64,000 nucleotides of DNA, taken from positions 25,133 through 89,132 of the forward strand of contig NTJG01000016.1 of the NCBI GenBank assembly GCA_002324875.1, read 5' to 3'. Shown here one piece after another: positions 54,916-63,497 of this stretch (positions are counted from its first letter, which is position 1; each line of letters opens with the position of its first letter). Below the pieces are notes generated by a model. That model searched no databases and was not told where the DNA came from. It worked only from the letters and a program-made list of their open reading frames with translations. Source of the DNA: Lysobacteraceae bacterium NML93-0793 (lineage in GTDB: Bacteria > Pseudomonadota > Gammaproteobacteria > Xanthomonadales > Xanthomonadaceae). Position numbers and translations under genes: made by a program.

Positions 54916-55471
54916 GCTGTCGGAATCTCCGTGGTGGTCACCGCCGGACGACGCCGGCGGCGGTGGTGTCTTGGGTGTGTCAGGTCTGCCGGCTGCAGGC
55001 GCAGGGCGGGGCGATGCGCATCATGCGCCTGCGCCCGGATGCGGCGTCACCGGCCGCACGGACGCGGACTCGGCGCGCACAGGCGCTGCGGTGTCGAACT
55101 GGAACCCCATCGCTTGCATCCCCTTTGCGGCGTGGCCGGCGGGCATTGAAGCCCCATCGGTTGGGCTGAACGGTTGAGCGTGCCCAAGATGTTGTGTCGA
55201 ACGCGGGGGTCAACGCTACGCCCGGCCCCATCGGGTGTCAACGGCGTGACAGGCGCCGGCGGCCGCGTCAGCCGGCGGATGCGGGGGCGGCCCTTGACGC
55301 CTGCGCGCGCGGCCGCACATGAATGCGAACTTCAACACCGATTCAAACGGCGGCGGCGACACTGACCCGCCCGCGCGGCGCAGGATTCACGGCCCAGGCC
55401 GCATCGTCTGCGCGACGCCGCCCCCTTTCCATGCCGTCGTCCACGACGGCCCAAGCCCAGGACTGCTTCCG
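54916..55471. other. Intergenic region between divergent nrdJ and Do-protease genes
   Basis: About 555 bp with no supported gene. On the minus strand two -35-like hexamers, TTGACA (55236-55241) and TTGACC (55208-55213), precede an NrdR-like box. TAGCGT, a weak -10, lies 17 bases after TTGACA. No cobalamin riboswitch box (GCCACTG-type) was found. On the plus side I see no clear promoter for the protease gene. Confidence 0.55.
55182..55197 (-). promoter_or_regulatory. Possible NrdR box upstream of nrdJ
   Basis: Minus-strand ACACAACATCTTGGGC matches the palindromic NrdR consensus (ACACwATATATwGTGT) at about 12 of 16 positions. It lies downstream of a TTGAC promoter element. A second box at the usual 31-32 bp spacing is not evident. 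Confidence 0.35.
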
Positions 55472-56896
55472 ATGCGCGCCAAGACCACGCTCCTCGCCCT
55501 GACCTGTGCCGCCGCCTTCGGTGGTTTCGCCGCCACCGCCCTGCGCGACGTGGTGCAGCAGCCGGCCGGCGCCGTGCCGCCCGCGGCCACCGTGCCCCTG
55601 GCCGCAGCCCTGCCTGCGAACGTCGACGGACAGGCGCTGCCGTCACTGGCGCCGATGCTGCGCACGGTCACGCCGTCGGTGGTGTCGGTGCAGACCAAGC
55701 AGCGTGTGCGCGTGAGTCCGTTCGGCAACGACCCGTTCTTCCGCCGCATGTTCCCCGAGCTGTCGCAGGAGCGGATCAACGAATCGCTGGGTTCGGGCGT
55801 GATCGTCGATGCGCGCCAGGGGTACGTGCTCACCAACCATCACGTGATCGAAGGCGCCGACGACGTCTCTGTGACGCTCGCCGACGGGCGCACGGTGGAA
55901 GCGGAATTCATCGGCTCGGACGTCGACACCGACGTGGCGCTGATGCGCATCCAGGCCGACGACCTCACCGCGATCCCGCTGGCCCAGGACGCCAACCTGC
56001 AGGTCGGCGACTTCGTCGTCGCGGTGGGCAACCCGTTCGGCTTCGGGCAGACGGTGACCTCGGGCATCGTCTCGGCCGTGGGCCGCAGCAACGTGCCGGG
56101 CGTGGGCTTCCAGAACTTCATCCAGACCGATGCGTCGATCAATCCGGGCAACTCCGGCGGCGCGCTGGTCAACCTGCGCGGCGAACTGGTGGGCATCAAT
56201 ACCGCCAGCTTCAACACGCGCGGCAGCATGGCCGGCAACATCGGCCTGGGCTTCGCGATTCCGATCGGCCTGGCCCGCAGCGTGATGACCCAGCTGGCGA
56301 CGACCGGCAGCGTGCAGCGCGGCACCCTCGGCGTGGATACGCAGACCGTGGATGCGCGCATCGCCCAGGGCCTGGGCCTCGAGGCCGCGCGCGGCGCGGT
56401 GGTCACGCGTGTCTACAGCGGCTCGCCGGCGGCGGGCGCGGGCCTGCGTCCGGGTGACGTGGTGGTGTCGGCCAACGGCCAGCGCATCGACAACAGCGAG
56501 GCGCTGCGCAACTTCCAGGGCCTGCAGACGCTGGATGCGCCGGTGACGCTGGAGGTGCTGCGCGACGGCCGCACGCTCAAGGTGGAGACGCGCCTGCGCG
56601 CACTGCCGCGCGACGGCGCGAGCTTCGATGCGCGCCTCACCGGCGCCACGCTGGCCGACATTCCCGAAGCGATCCGCCGGCAGAACGCACGCGCCGGCGG
56701 CGTGCTGGTGGAGCGTGTGGAGGCGGGCAGCCGCGCGCATACCGCAGGGCTGCGAGACGGGGACCTGATCATCGCGGCGAGCAGCGGCGAGTTCCGCGAT
56801 CTGGCCGGTTTCCGCGACGTGCTCGGCAACCGTCAGGGCGAGTTGCTGCTGCGCATTTCACGCGGTGGACGCATCTACAACGTGATCATGCGCTGA
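55472..56896 (+). CDS. Do-family periplasmic serine protease (DegP/MucD-like)
   Basis: A 474-residue periplasmic protease/chaperone. It has a signal peptide (LLALTCAAAFGGFAATAL), a trypsin-like domain with the triad His in VLTNHHVIEGADD, Asp in VDTDVALMRI and Ser in NPGNSGGALVNLRG, and two PDZ domains (about 275-365 and 380-474: LGLEAARGAVVTRVYSGSPA, GVLVERVEAGSRAHTAGLRD). The family removes or refolds damaged envelope proteins. The ATG at 55472 begins the signal; the upstream open frame lacks a credible start. Confidence 0.94.
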   Translation: MRAKTTLLALTCAAAFGGFAATALRDVVQQPAGAVPPAATVPLAAALPANVDGQALPSLAPMLRTVTPSVVSVQTKQRVRVSPFGNDPFFRRMFPELSQERINESLGSGVIVDARQGYVLTNHHVIEGADDVSVTLADGRTVEAEFIGSDVDTDVALMRIQADDLTAIPLAQDANLQVGDFVVAVGNPFGFGQTVTSGIVSAVGRSNVPGVGFQNFIQTDASINPGNSGGALVNLRGELVGINTASFNTRGSMAGNIGLGFAIPIGLARSVMTQLATTGSVQRGTLGVDTQTVDARIAQGLGLEAARGAVVTRVYSGSPAAGAGLRPGDVVVSANGQRIDNSEALRNFQGLQTLDAPVTLEVLRDGRTLKVETRLRALPRDGASFDARLTGATLADIPEAIRRQNARAGGVLVERVEAGSRAHTAGLRDGDLIIAASSGEFRDLAGFRDVLGNRQGELLLRISRGGRIYNVIMR

Positions 56897-56953
56897 CACT
56901 TTTTCCAGCCATCGCCGCACGGCGAGGCATGCCATCCCAACAGGAGCACGCAC

Positions 56954-57310
56954 ATGACCCCCACCTCGACCGATGCGGTGAAGAGCAACCTTGGCGAAGC
57001 CGGCGCGCACCTGGCGCAGGCGGCACGTGACGCCGGCACCGCGGTGAAGAATGCCGCCGCCGTGGCCGGCGACGAACTCAAGCTGGGCCGCGCGACGGTG
57101 AAGTCGGATCTCGCCGATTCGGCGATGGCCGGTCTTGCCGCGGTCGAGGACGGCCAGGCGGCCGCCAAGGAGCAGTACGACGTGCTGCTGGACAAGGGCC
57201 GCGATCTCGTCGACAGCGCGGCCGACCTGATCCGCGAGCGTCCGATCGCCGCCTTCGGCACTGCGTTCGCGGCGGGCTGGATCATCGCCAAGCTCGCGCG
57301 CAGCAAGTAA
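56954..57310 (+). CDS. DUF883/ElaB-YqjD-like membrane-anchored protein
   Basis: A 118-residue helical protein with a C-terminal membrane segment (IAAFGTAFAAGWIIAKLARS). GEAGAHLAQAARDAGTAVKN and VLLDKGRDLVDSAADLIRER give the amphipathic helices typical of ElaB/YqjD/YgaM. In E. coli such proteins tether ribosomes to the inner membrane in stationary phase. AGGAG lies before the ATG. First gene of a four-gene envelope run. Confidence 0.82.
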   Translation: MTPTSTDAVKSNLGEAGAHLAQAARDAGTAVKNAAAVAGDELKLGRATVKSDLADSAMAGLAAVEDGQAAAKEQYDVLLDKGRDLVDSAADLIRERPIAAFGTAFAAGWIIAKLARSK

Positions 57311-57319
57311 GCCGTACCG

Positions 57320-57871
57320 ATGACCGAGCGCGTGACCGGGGATGACCCGCGCGAGGACGAACCGGCCGGCAGCGCGGAGCGTGCGCCGGGCGAGACGCCG
57401 CATCTGGACGAGAGCATCCGCCGCATCCGTGCGGCGGCCAAGGAAACCGCGTCGTCCGGACTCGACAGCGGACGCGCACTGCGCAAGCTCGTGTCCGCCG
57501 ATTTCGCGCTCGCACGCAGTGCACTCGGACGTGCGCTCGCGTGGTCGGCGGTGTCGATCGTGTTCGGCGCCTCGGCCTGGTTGCTGGCGATGGGCGCGGC
57601 GATCGCGCTGCTGCAGTCCTTCGGTCTGTCGTGGCTGGCGTCGATCTCGATCACGATGCTGGTGAGTCTGGTCGTCACCGGTCTGGCCGCCTGGCGCGTG
57701 TCGGTGTTCTTCGATTACGCCGGCATGCACGCCACACGCCGTCAGCTCACCCGCATGGGCCTGTTTTCAGAGGCCAGCGGCGACGATGCGGACGAGGATG
57801 ACGACATGCCCGCACCACCTCCGTCGGTCGCATCCACCGCCCCGGTACCGGGCGGGAGCGTGCCGCGATGA
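57320..57871 (+). CDS. YqjE/phage-holin-family-like membrane protein
   Basis: A 183-residue protein with two membrane spans (WSAVSIVFGASAWLLAMGAA, WLASISITMLVSLVVTGLAA) between a charged N-terminus and an acidic, Pro-rich tail. The layout and its place after a YqjD-like gene match YqjE. The stop overlaps the next start by four bases (ATGA). Function unknown. Confidence 0.75.
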   Translation: MTERVTGDDPREDEPAGSAERAPGETPHLDESIRRIRAAAKETASSGLDSGRALRKLVSADFALARSALGRALAWSAVSIVFGASAWLLAMGAAIALLQSFGLSWLASISITMLVSLVVTGLAAWRVSVFFDYAGMHATRRQLTRMGLFSEASGDDADEDDDMPAPPPSVASTAPVPGGSVPR

Positions 57872-58422
57872 ATTTCGAAGGCCTCAAGAACCGTGTCGAC
57901 CGCGCCGAGGCGCTGGTCGAAGGGCGCCTGATCCAGACCGGCGATCGTTACAGCGCCCTGAAGTCGAACTGGCGCCAGGCCTGGACCCCGCCGCGCATCG
58001 TCATCGCCGGCCTGGTCGCCGGCATGGTCGCCGGTGCCACCCAGCCGCAGCGCGCCCTGCGCCGGCTCGGCAAGCTGGGCGGGCCGAAATCGCTGCAGAT
58101 GATCAGTGCCGTGTCCGGCCTGATGACCTCGATCCAGGCCACGATCGCCGCGGCCACGGCCGAGAAGGCCGCCAAGACCGCGGACGACGCAGCGGAAACG
58201 GCCGACGACGCCGCCGAATCCGCGAGTGCCGCCTCGAGCCAGGCCCAGGTGCAGACGGGCAACGCAGCCGCCGTGTCGCCGCAGCCGGTCGCGATGACTG
58301 CGCCCTCGGCGCAGGGCGATGTCGCGATGCCCGCCTCCGACCGGCGGCGTCCCGAACCCGCCTACGCCGAGCAGCCCCGCCCGGCCGAAGCGGCCACCGA
58401 AATGTCCGAATCCGGTCGCTGA
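57868..58422 (+). CDS. YqjK-position membrane-associated protein
   Basis: A 184-residue protein, translationally coupled to the YqjE-like gene. LKNRVDRAEALVEGRLIQTG is followed by a short hydrophobic helix (IVIAGLVAGMVAGATQPQ), a second weak one (MISAVSGLMTSIQATIAAAT) and an Ala/Asp-rich low-complexity tail. The position equals yqjK in the yqjDEK operon, but sequence likeness is weak. Confidence 0.65.
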   Translation: MNFEGLKNRVDRAEALVEGRLIQTGDRYSALKSNWRQAWTPPRIVIAGLVAGMVAGATQPQRALRRLGKLGGPKSLQMISAVSGLMTSIQATIAAATAEKAAKTADDAAETADDAAESASAASSQAQVQTGNAAAVSPQPVAMTAPSAQGDVAMPASDRRRPEPAYAEQPRPAEAATEMSESGR

Positions 58423-58465
58423 CCGCCGCGGCGGACGCGAGCACAGCCTGCGTCGAGACGCCCCG

Positions 58466-59587
58466 ATGAGTGTGCCCACCACTGCGCCGCCGGCCGACGA
58501 CGCGCCGCCGCCCACCCCGACACCCGTCGAGCCGCGCCCGCGTGCCTCGACAGCGCTGGTGGTGCTGACGACGCTCGCCGTGCTGGTGATCCTGTGGGCC
58601 GCGCAGGGCGTGTTCCTGCCAGTGCTGCTGGCAATGTTCTTCGCGATGGTCGGCAACCCCGTCCTGCGCGGCCTGCGTCGTCTCTACGTGCCGCGCTTTC
58701 TCGGCGCGCTGCTGGTGCTGTGCGTCGGGCTGACGGCAGCGGGCGCCCTCGGCGTGCAGCTCTACGGCCCGGCCAGCGAATGGGTGCAGCAGGCGCCCAA
58801 GCAACTGCGCACGCTCGCACCGCGGCTCAAGGCGATGACCCAGCCCGTGCACCAGGCCAACCAGGCGGCCGAGTCGTTCGCGCGGGCGACCGAAAGCCGG
58901 CCGCAGCGGCGGGTGCAACTGGTGGAGATCCAGGACAACGCCTCCTGGCGCACGCTGGTGGCCACGCCGAAGATGCTGGCCTCGGTACTGGCGGTGGTGC
59001 TGCTGACGTTCTTCTTCATGGTCTACGGCGAAAACCTGCAGCGCAACGCGATCGCGATGCTGCCCGACCGCCAGCGCCGCAAGCTCACCGTCGACATCAT
59101 GCTGTCGATCGAACGCGAGATCTCGCGCTACGTGCTGACCATCTCGATCATCAACACCCTGCTCGGTGCGACCTTCGCAGGCGTGCTGATGTGGATGGGC
59201 TTCTCGCTGCAGGACGCCCTGCTGTGGGGCACGCTGGTGGCGCTGCTGAACTTCGCGCCCTACGTCGGCCCGCTGATCGGCCTGTTGCTGATGCTGCTGA
59301 TGGGCTTCATCAGTTACGACGGCGCCTGGCCCACCGCGGCCTGGGCACCGCTGGTGCCGGCGGCGATCTACCTGCTGCTGCACACGATCGAGGGCCAGTT
59401 CGTCACCCCGATCGTGCTCGGCCGGCGCATGGCGCTGTCGCCGCTGCTGCTGGTGCTGGCGCTGCTGGTATTCGGCTGGATGTGGGGCATCATCGGCCTG
59501 CTGCTGGCGGTGCCGCTGCTGGTCTGCGTGAAGCTGGTGCTGCAGCGCGTGGAAGGCCTCGAGGGCTGGGCGCGGCTGCTGGGGTGA
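58466..59587 (+). CDS. AI-2E family transporter (YdiK/PerM-like)
   Basis: A 373-residue inner membrane protein with about eight spans: STALVVLTTLAVLVILWAAQ, PVLLAMFFAMVGNPVLRGL, MLASVLAVVLLTFFFMVYGE, LTISIINTLLGATFAGVLMW and LLVLALLVFGWMWGIIGLLL. NFAPYVGPLIGLLLMLLMGF and EGQFVTPIVLGRRMALSPLL are signature stretches. Known members move diverse solutes; autoinducer-2 export is proven only for some. Confidence 0.93.
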   Translation: MSVPTTAPPADDAPPPTPTPVEPRPRASTALVVLTTLAVLVILWAAQGVFLPVLLAMFFAMVGNPVLRGLRRLYVPRFLGALLVLCVGLTAAGALGVQLYGPASEWVQQAPKQLRTLAPRLKAMTQPVHQANQAAESFARATESRPQRRVQLVEIQDNASWRTLVATPKMLASVLAVVLLTFFFMVYGENLQRNAIAMLPDRQRRKLTVDIMLSIEREISRYVLTISIINTLLGATFAGVLMWMGFSLQDALLWGTLVALLNFAPYVGPLIGLLLMLLMGFISYDGAWPTAAWAPLVPAAIYLLLHTIEGQFVTPIVLGRRMALSPLLLVLALLVFGWMWGIIGLLLAVPLLVCVKLVLQRVEGLEGWARLLG

Positions 59588-59641
59588 GCACGGCTGCGTG
59601 GCCGTGACGCGCCGTCCAACGGGGCCGGACAGGCCACTCGC

Positions 59642-59647
59642 TACAAT
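59642..59647 (+). promoter_or_regulatory. -10 element placing a near-leaderless start
   Basis: TACAAT ends 6 bases before the ATG at 59654, so transcription would begin at or next to the start codon. The -35 region (about 59619-59624) does not match consensus. Confidence 0.45.
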
Positions 59648-59653
59648 GGCCGC

Positions 59654-60367
59654 ATGACATTCCCGGTTCGCGCCATCACCCTCGATCTCGACGACACCCT
59701 GTGGCCGTTCGCGCCCATCGGTGTGCGGGTCGAGCGCACGCTCGACGCGTTCCTGCGCGAGCACAGTCCGCAGACCGCGGACATGTTTCCGGTGGAGGCG
59801 ATGCGCCGCCTGCGCGAGCGCGTGTTCGCCGAGAACGCGCATCTGATCCATGACCTCTCGGCGCTGCGCCAGCTCACGATCGAACACGCCCTGCGCGAGA
59901 GCGGCGGCGACCTCGGCCTGCTCGATGCCGCCTACGAGGTGTTCTACGCCGAGCGCAACCGCGTGGAGTACTACCCCGACAGCCTGGCCGCGCTGGAGCG
60001 CATCGCCGCGCGCGTGCCGGTGGCCGCGGTGACCAACGGCAACGCCGATCTCGAACGCGTGGGCATCGCGCATCTGTTCGCCTTCAACCTGGCCGCGCGC
60101 GAGCACGGCGCGGCGAAGCCGCACGCGAGCATCTTCCGCGCGGCCTGCGAGCGCCTGGGCTGCGCGCACGGCGATGTGCTGCACGTGGGCGACCACATCG
60201 AGGCCGACGTCGCCGGGGCCGCGCGCGCGGGCCTGCGCAGTTGCTGGATCAACCGCGAAGACCGCCGCTGGGCGCATCCCGAGCTGGCACCCGACCTCGA
60301 ATTCGACACCCTGACCGCGCTCGCCGACTGGCTCGACACCGTGCCGACCGTCGCCGACCGCACCTGA
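59654..60367 (+). CDS. HAD-superfamily phosphatase (YigB-like)
   Basis: A 237-residue HAD phosphatase. Motif I LDLDDTLWPF, motif II VAAVTNGNADLERVG, Lys in GAAKPHASIFRAAC and motif IV DVLHVGDHIEADVAGAARAG are intact with an alpha cap between I and II. YigB-type enzymes dephosphorylate FMN and a riboflavin precursor. It is followed 15 bp later by the aminopeptidase gene. Confidence 0.9.
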   Translation: MTFPVRAITLDLDDTLWPFAPIGVRVERTLDAFLREHSPQTADMFPVEAMRRLRERVFAENAHLIHDLSALRQLTIEHALRESGGDLGLLDAAYEVFYAERNRVEYYPDSLAALERIAARVPVAAVTNGNADLERVGIAHLFAFNLAAREHGAAKPHASIFRAACERLGCAHGDVLHVGDHIEADVAGAARAGLRSCWINREDRRWAHPELAPDLEFDTLTALADWLDTVPTVADRT

Positions 60368-60382
60368 CCCGGGCCGACCTGC

Positions 60383-61747
60383 ATGACCGACACCACGACC
60401 GATCTCTTCTCCACCGACGCCGCCGCGGCCCGCACGCTGCACGTGGTCACACGCGACGGCTGCGCCGCGTGGCGCGATGCCCAGCCCGGGGCCGTGCGCG
60501 CCTGGCTCGATGCGCAGCGCTTCGACGCCGCGCCCGGCGCGCTGGTGCTGCTGCCCGGCGACGGCGGCATCGCCGGCGCGGCGATCGGCATCGGCGATCC
60601 GCGCGACCCCGACAGCTATGCCCACGCGCCCTACGGCCTGCCCGAGGGCACGTGGCGGGTGAGCGGCGCACACGAGGCCGACGCGCTGCAGCTGGGTTGG
60701 GGCCTCGGCGCCTATCGCTTCACCCGCTACAAGGCATCCGCCCGCCGCCCGGCGCAGCTGGCGGTCGATGCGATCGATGCGGAGATCGTCGACCTGATCG
60801 CCGCGACCACGCGCGTGCGCGATCTGGTCAACACGCCGACCGAGCACATGGGTCCGGCGCAGATGGAGGACGTGGTGCGCGACATCGCGGCCGCGCACGG
60901 CGCGCGCTTCGACAGCATCGTCGGCGATGCGCTGCTGGAGCTGAACTTCCCCGCGATCCACGCCGTCGGCCGCGCCTCGCACCGCGCGCCGCGGCTGCTG
61001 CGGCTGGACTGGGGCGACGCGGCGCATCCGCATGTCGCCATCGTCGGCAAGGGCGTGTGCTTCGACACCGGCGGGCTCGACATCAAGCCCGGCGACGGCA
61101 TGCGCAACATGAAGAAGGACATGGGCGGCGCCGCGCATGCGATCGCGCTGGCCGAGCTGGTGATGGCGCGCAAGCTGCCGCTGCGCATCACGTTGCTGGT
61201 GCCGGCGGTGGAGAACGCGATCGCGCCGAATGCGTATCGCCCCGGTGATGTCATCGCCACGCGCAAGGGCATCCACGTCGAGATCGACAACACCGACGCC
61301 GAGGGCCGGGTGGTGCTGTGCGATGCGCTGGCCTACGCCGGCGAGCAGTCGCCGGACGTGATCCTCGATTTCGCCACGCTCACCGGCGCGGCGCGCATCG
61401 CGCTGGGGCCGGACCTGCCGGCGCTGTTCGCCAACGACGACGCCCTGGCCCGGGCCTGGATCGACGGCGGTGAAGCGACGCGCGATCCGGTCTGGCGCAT
61501 GCCGCTGTGGCGGCCCTACCTGCGCTATCTGGCCAGCAGCGTCGCCAACCTCGCCAACGCCGGCTCGCGCATGGCCGGTGCGGTGACCGCCGCGCTGTAC
61601 CTCGAGCGCTTCGTGCCCGAGGGCACGCCGTGGGCGCACCTCGACACCTACGCCTGGAACGACAGCAGCCGCGCCGGGCATCCGCAGGGCGGCGAGGCGC
61701 TGGGCCTGCGCGCGGCGTGGGCGATGCTCAAGGCACGCGCGGGCTGA
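60383..61747 (+). CDS. Leucyl aminopeptidase family M17 metallopeptidase
   Basis: A 454-residue cytosolic enzyme that removes N-terminal residues from peptides. The C-terminal catalytic domain has VGKGVCFDTGGLDIKPGDGM (metal Lys, Asp), MKKDMGGAAHAIALAELVM and HVEIDNTDAEGRVVLCDALA (signature NTDAEGR), then FATLTGAARIALG. The N-terminal domain is that of the smaller subgroup rather than PepA. Co-transcription with the HAD gene is likely. Confidence 0.94.
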   Translation: MTDTTTDLFSTDAAAARTLHVVTRDGCAAWRDAQPGAVRAWLDAQRFDAAPGALVLLPGDGGIAGAAIGIGDPRDPDSYAHAPYGLPEGTWRVSGAHEADALQLGWGLGAYRFTRYKASARRPAQLAVDAIDAEIVDLIAATTRVRDLVNTPTEHMGPAQMEDVVRDIAAAHGARFDSIVGDALLELNFPAIHAVGRASHRAPRLLRLDWGDAAHPHVAIVGKGVCFDTGGLDIKPGDGMRNMKKDMGGAAHAIALAELVMARKLPLRITLLVPAVENAIAPNAYRPGDVIATRKGIHVEIDNTDAEGRVVLCDALAYAGEQSPDVILDFATLTGAARIALGPDLPALFANDDALARAWIDGGEATRDPVWRMPLWRPYLRYLASSVANLANAGSRMAGAVTAALYLERFVPEGTPWAHLDTYAWNDSSRAGHPQGGEALGLRAAWAMLKARAG

Positions 61748-61771
61748 GGCAGCCGCGGCGCGGCGGCCGGA

Positions 61772-62662
61772 TCAGTCGGCGCCGGGCAACGCGAGCCCCA
61801 GAATCCAGTCGCGGACCTCGGCGATCCAGGGATCGCCGGCGCGGCGCTGCGGATACACCAGATGGAAGCCCGGGGCGTCCATGACCGGCCCGAAGGGCTG
61901 GACCAGCGCCCCGCTGCCGAGCTCGTCGGCGATCAGGGGCAGGCTCATCAACGCGATGCCCTGGCCGCCGAGCGCGGCCGAGATCACGTGGGTTTCGTCG
62001 GAGAACACCGGACCCGCGCCCGCGGCCTCGTCCGGCAGCCCTGCGAGCCGGTGCCAACGGGGCCAGTCGATGACGCCCGACACCGACCCGGTGGGCGCGA
62101 AGTGCAGCAGCGTCACGGCGCGCAGATCCTCGATGCCGGCGATGCCCAGTGTCGGGCTGCAGACCGGCGCGAAGACATTGGTGAAGAGCAGGTGCGCGGC
62201 GAGTCCCGGCCAGCGCCCCTCGCCGTAGCGGATCGCCAGGTCCGCGCCTCCGCCATCGAGCGCGACCGGGGCGTGCGAGACGTGCAGATGCAGGTCGAGC
62301 TCGGGGCAGGCCGTGGTCAACAGGTGCATGCGCGGCACCAGCCAGCGGGACGCGATGCCGGGCGTGACACTGAGCGTGAGCGCGCGCCTGGCGGGTGCGC
62401 GCAGACGCGCCACCGTGTCGGCGATGCCGTCGAAGGCGGAGGCGAGGGCGTCCTGCAGCTCGCGGCCCTGCGCGGTCGGCTCGAGCTGACGCGGCCGGCG
62501 CACGAACAGGCGCAGCCCGAGTTGCTCTTCGAGATTGCGGATCTGGTGGCTGATCGCGGCCGGCGTGACCGAGAGTTCGGTCGCCGCCCGCTTGGCACTG
62601 CGCAGCCGGGCGGCGGCTTCGAAGGCGCGCAGCGCGGACAGCGAGGGCAGGCGTCTGGACAT
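61772..62662 (-). CDS. LysR-family regulator (GcvA-like)
   Basis: A 296-residue LysR regulator. The N-terminal winged helix-turn-helix is LPSLSALRAFEAAARLRSAK plus AAISHQIRNLEEQLGLRLFV; the effector domain follows (LTLSVTPGIASRWLVPRMHL, DLAIRYGEGRWPGLAAHLLF). GGAG 5 bases before the ATG at 62660-62662 decides the start. Upstream ATGs would fall in the 29-bp inverted repeat. It is divergent from the azoreductase gene and is the likely regulator of it. Confidence 0.93.
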   Translation of the reverse strand: MSRRLPSLSALRAFEAAARLRSAKRAATELSVTPAAISHQIRNLEEQLGLRLFVRRPRQLEPTAQGRELQDALASAFDGIADTVARLRAPARRALTLSVTPGIASRWLVPRMHLLTTACPELDLHLHVSHAPVALDGGGADLAIRYGEGRWPGLAAHLLFTNVFAPVCSPTLGIAGIEDLRAVTLLHFAPTGSVSGVIDWPRWHRLAGLPDEAAGAGPVFSDETHVISAALGGQGIALMSLPLIADELGSGALVQPFGPVMDAPGFHLVYPQRRAGDPWIAEVRDWILGLALPGAD

Positions 62663-62675
62663 GCGGGCTCCGGTT

Positions 62676-62704
62676 CGCATGGATGAATCCATTTCATCCA
62701 TGCG
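62676..62704. promoter_or_regulatory. Perfect 12-bp inverted repeat between lysR and azoR (likely operator)
   Basis: CGCATGGATGAA, spacer TCCAT, TTCATCCATGCG. It lies 14 bases before the LysR start and 90 bases before azoR. Such dyads are typical binding sites for the divergently encoded LysR protein. Confidence 0.75.
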
Positions 62705-62794
62705 GCAAGAAAACATCGTTTGTCAGCGTACGGGACGGTTCTCAGTATGTCCGACACGGCCTCTCGGCTGAACCTGACTCACCCGGAGACAACC

Positions 62795-63484
62795 ATGACG
62801 ACGCTTCTACACCTTGATGCCAGTGCCCGCCCGGGCCTGGCCGGCCTTCACGTCCACGGCTCGCACTCGCGCGCGCTCAGCGCCCGCTTCGTCGAGCGCT
62901 GGCGCCACGCCGCGCCCGGCACCCGGGTGTTGCGTCGCGACGTCGGGCAGTCGCCGCCCGCCCACATCGACCATGCCTGGATCGAGGCCGCCTTTACCGC
63001 ACCGGCCGATGCCACCGACGCCATGCGCGCACGGCTGGCGGAAAGCGACCGGCTGATCGACGAGCTGTTCGCCGCCGACGTGATCGTGATCGGCACCGCG
63101 CTCTACAACTTCGGCATGCCGTCCACGCTCAAGGCCTGGGTCGACAACATCGTGCGCGCCGGCCGTACCGTCGACATCGACCCGTCCCAGGCCGCCCCCT
63201 ATACGCCGCGTCTGGCCGAGCCCGCGCGCACGGCCGTGATCCTGGCCGCGCGCGGCGGTCACGACCAGGACCCGGGCGGCGCCTGCGCGCACATGAACCA
63301 CCTCGAGGCGCATCTGCAAACGGCGCTCGAGTTCGTCGGCATCCGCGACGTCCGTTGCGTTGCGGTCGAATACCAGGAAGCCGGCGGCACCTTGCTGCAG
63401 GAGTCGGTGGCGGCGGCGCAGCGCGCGGTCGATGCGCTGGTGGACCAGCTGGTGGCGAGCCGGCCGATGGCGCGGGTCGCCTGA
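62795..63484 (+). CDS. azoR: FMN-dependent NADH-azoreductase
   Basis: A 229-residue flavodoxin-fold enzyme that reduces azo dyes and quinones with NADH. LLHLDASARPGLAGLHVHGS, HSRALSARFVERWRHAAPGT, IVIGTALYNFGMPSTLKAWV and DNIVRAGRTVDIDPSQAAPY are AzoR motifs. The final part FVGIRDVRCVAVEYQEAGG fits. GGAG lies 8 bases before the ATG at 62795. The gene is probably controlled by the divergent LysR regulator. Confidence 0.92.
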   Translation: MTTLLHLDASARPGLAGLHVHGSHSRALSARFVERWRHAAPGTRVLRRDVGQSPPAHIDHAWIEAAFTAPADATDAMRARLAESDRLIDELFAADVIVIGTALYNFGMPSTLKAWVDNIVRAGRTVDIDPSQAAPYTPRLAEPARTAVILAARGGHDQDPGGACAHMNHLEAHLQTALEFVGIRDVRCVAVEYQEAGGTLLQESVAAAQRAVDALVDQLVASRPMARVA

Positions 63485-63497
63485 GGCCCGCGCCGCG

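Noticed and set aside
54916..55320. Cobalamin riboswitch upstream of the B12-dependent nrdJ
   Set aside because: No B12-box-like sequence or multi-helix arrangement was found on the minus strand.
55326..55350. Sigma-E-type promoter for the Do protease (GAACTT...TCAAA)
   Set aside because: Spacing is 10 bases rather than about 15-17 and the -10 is poor.
58103..61681. A 1192-codon minus-strand open frame
   Set aside because: It lies antisense to the YqjK-like, AI-2E, HAD and M17 genes. Composition is Arg/Gln/His/Ala-rich with no domain, as expected from the complement of GC-rich coding DNA.
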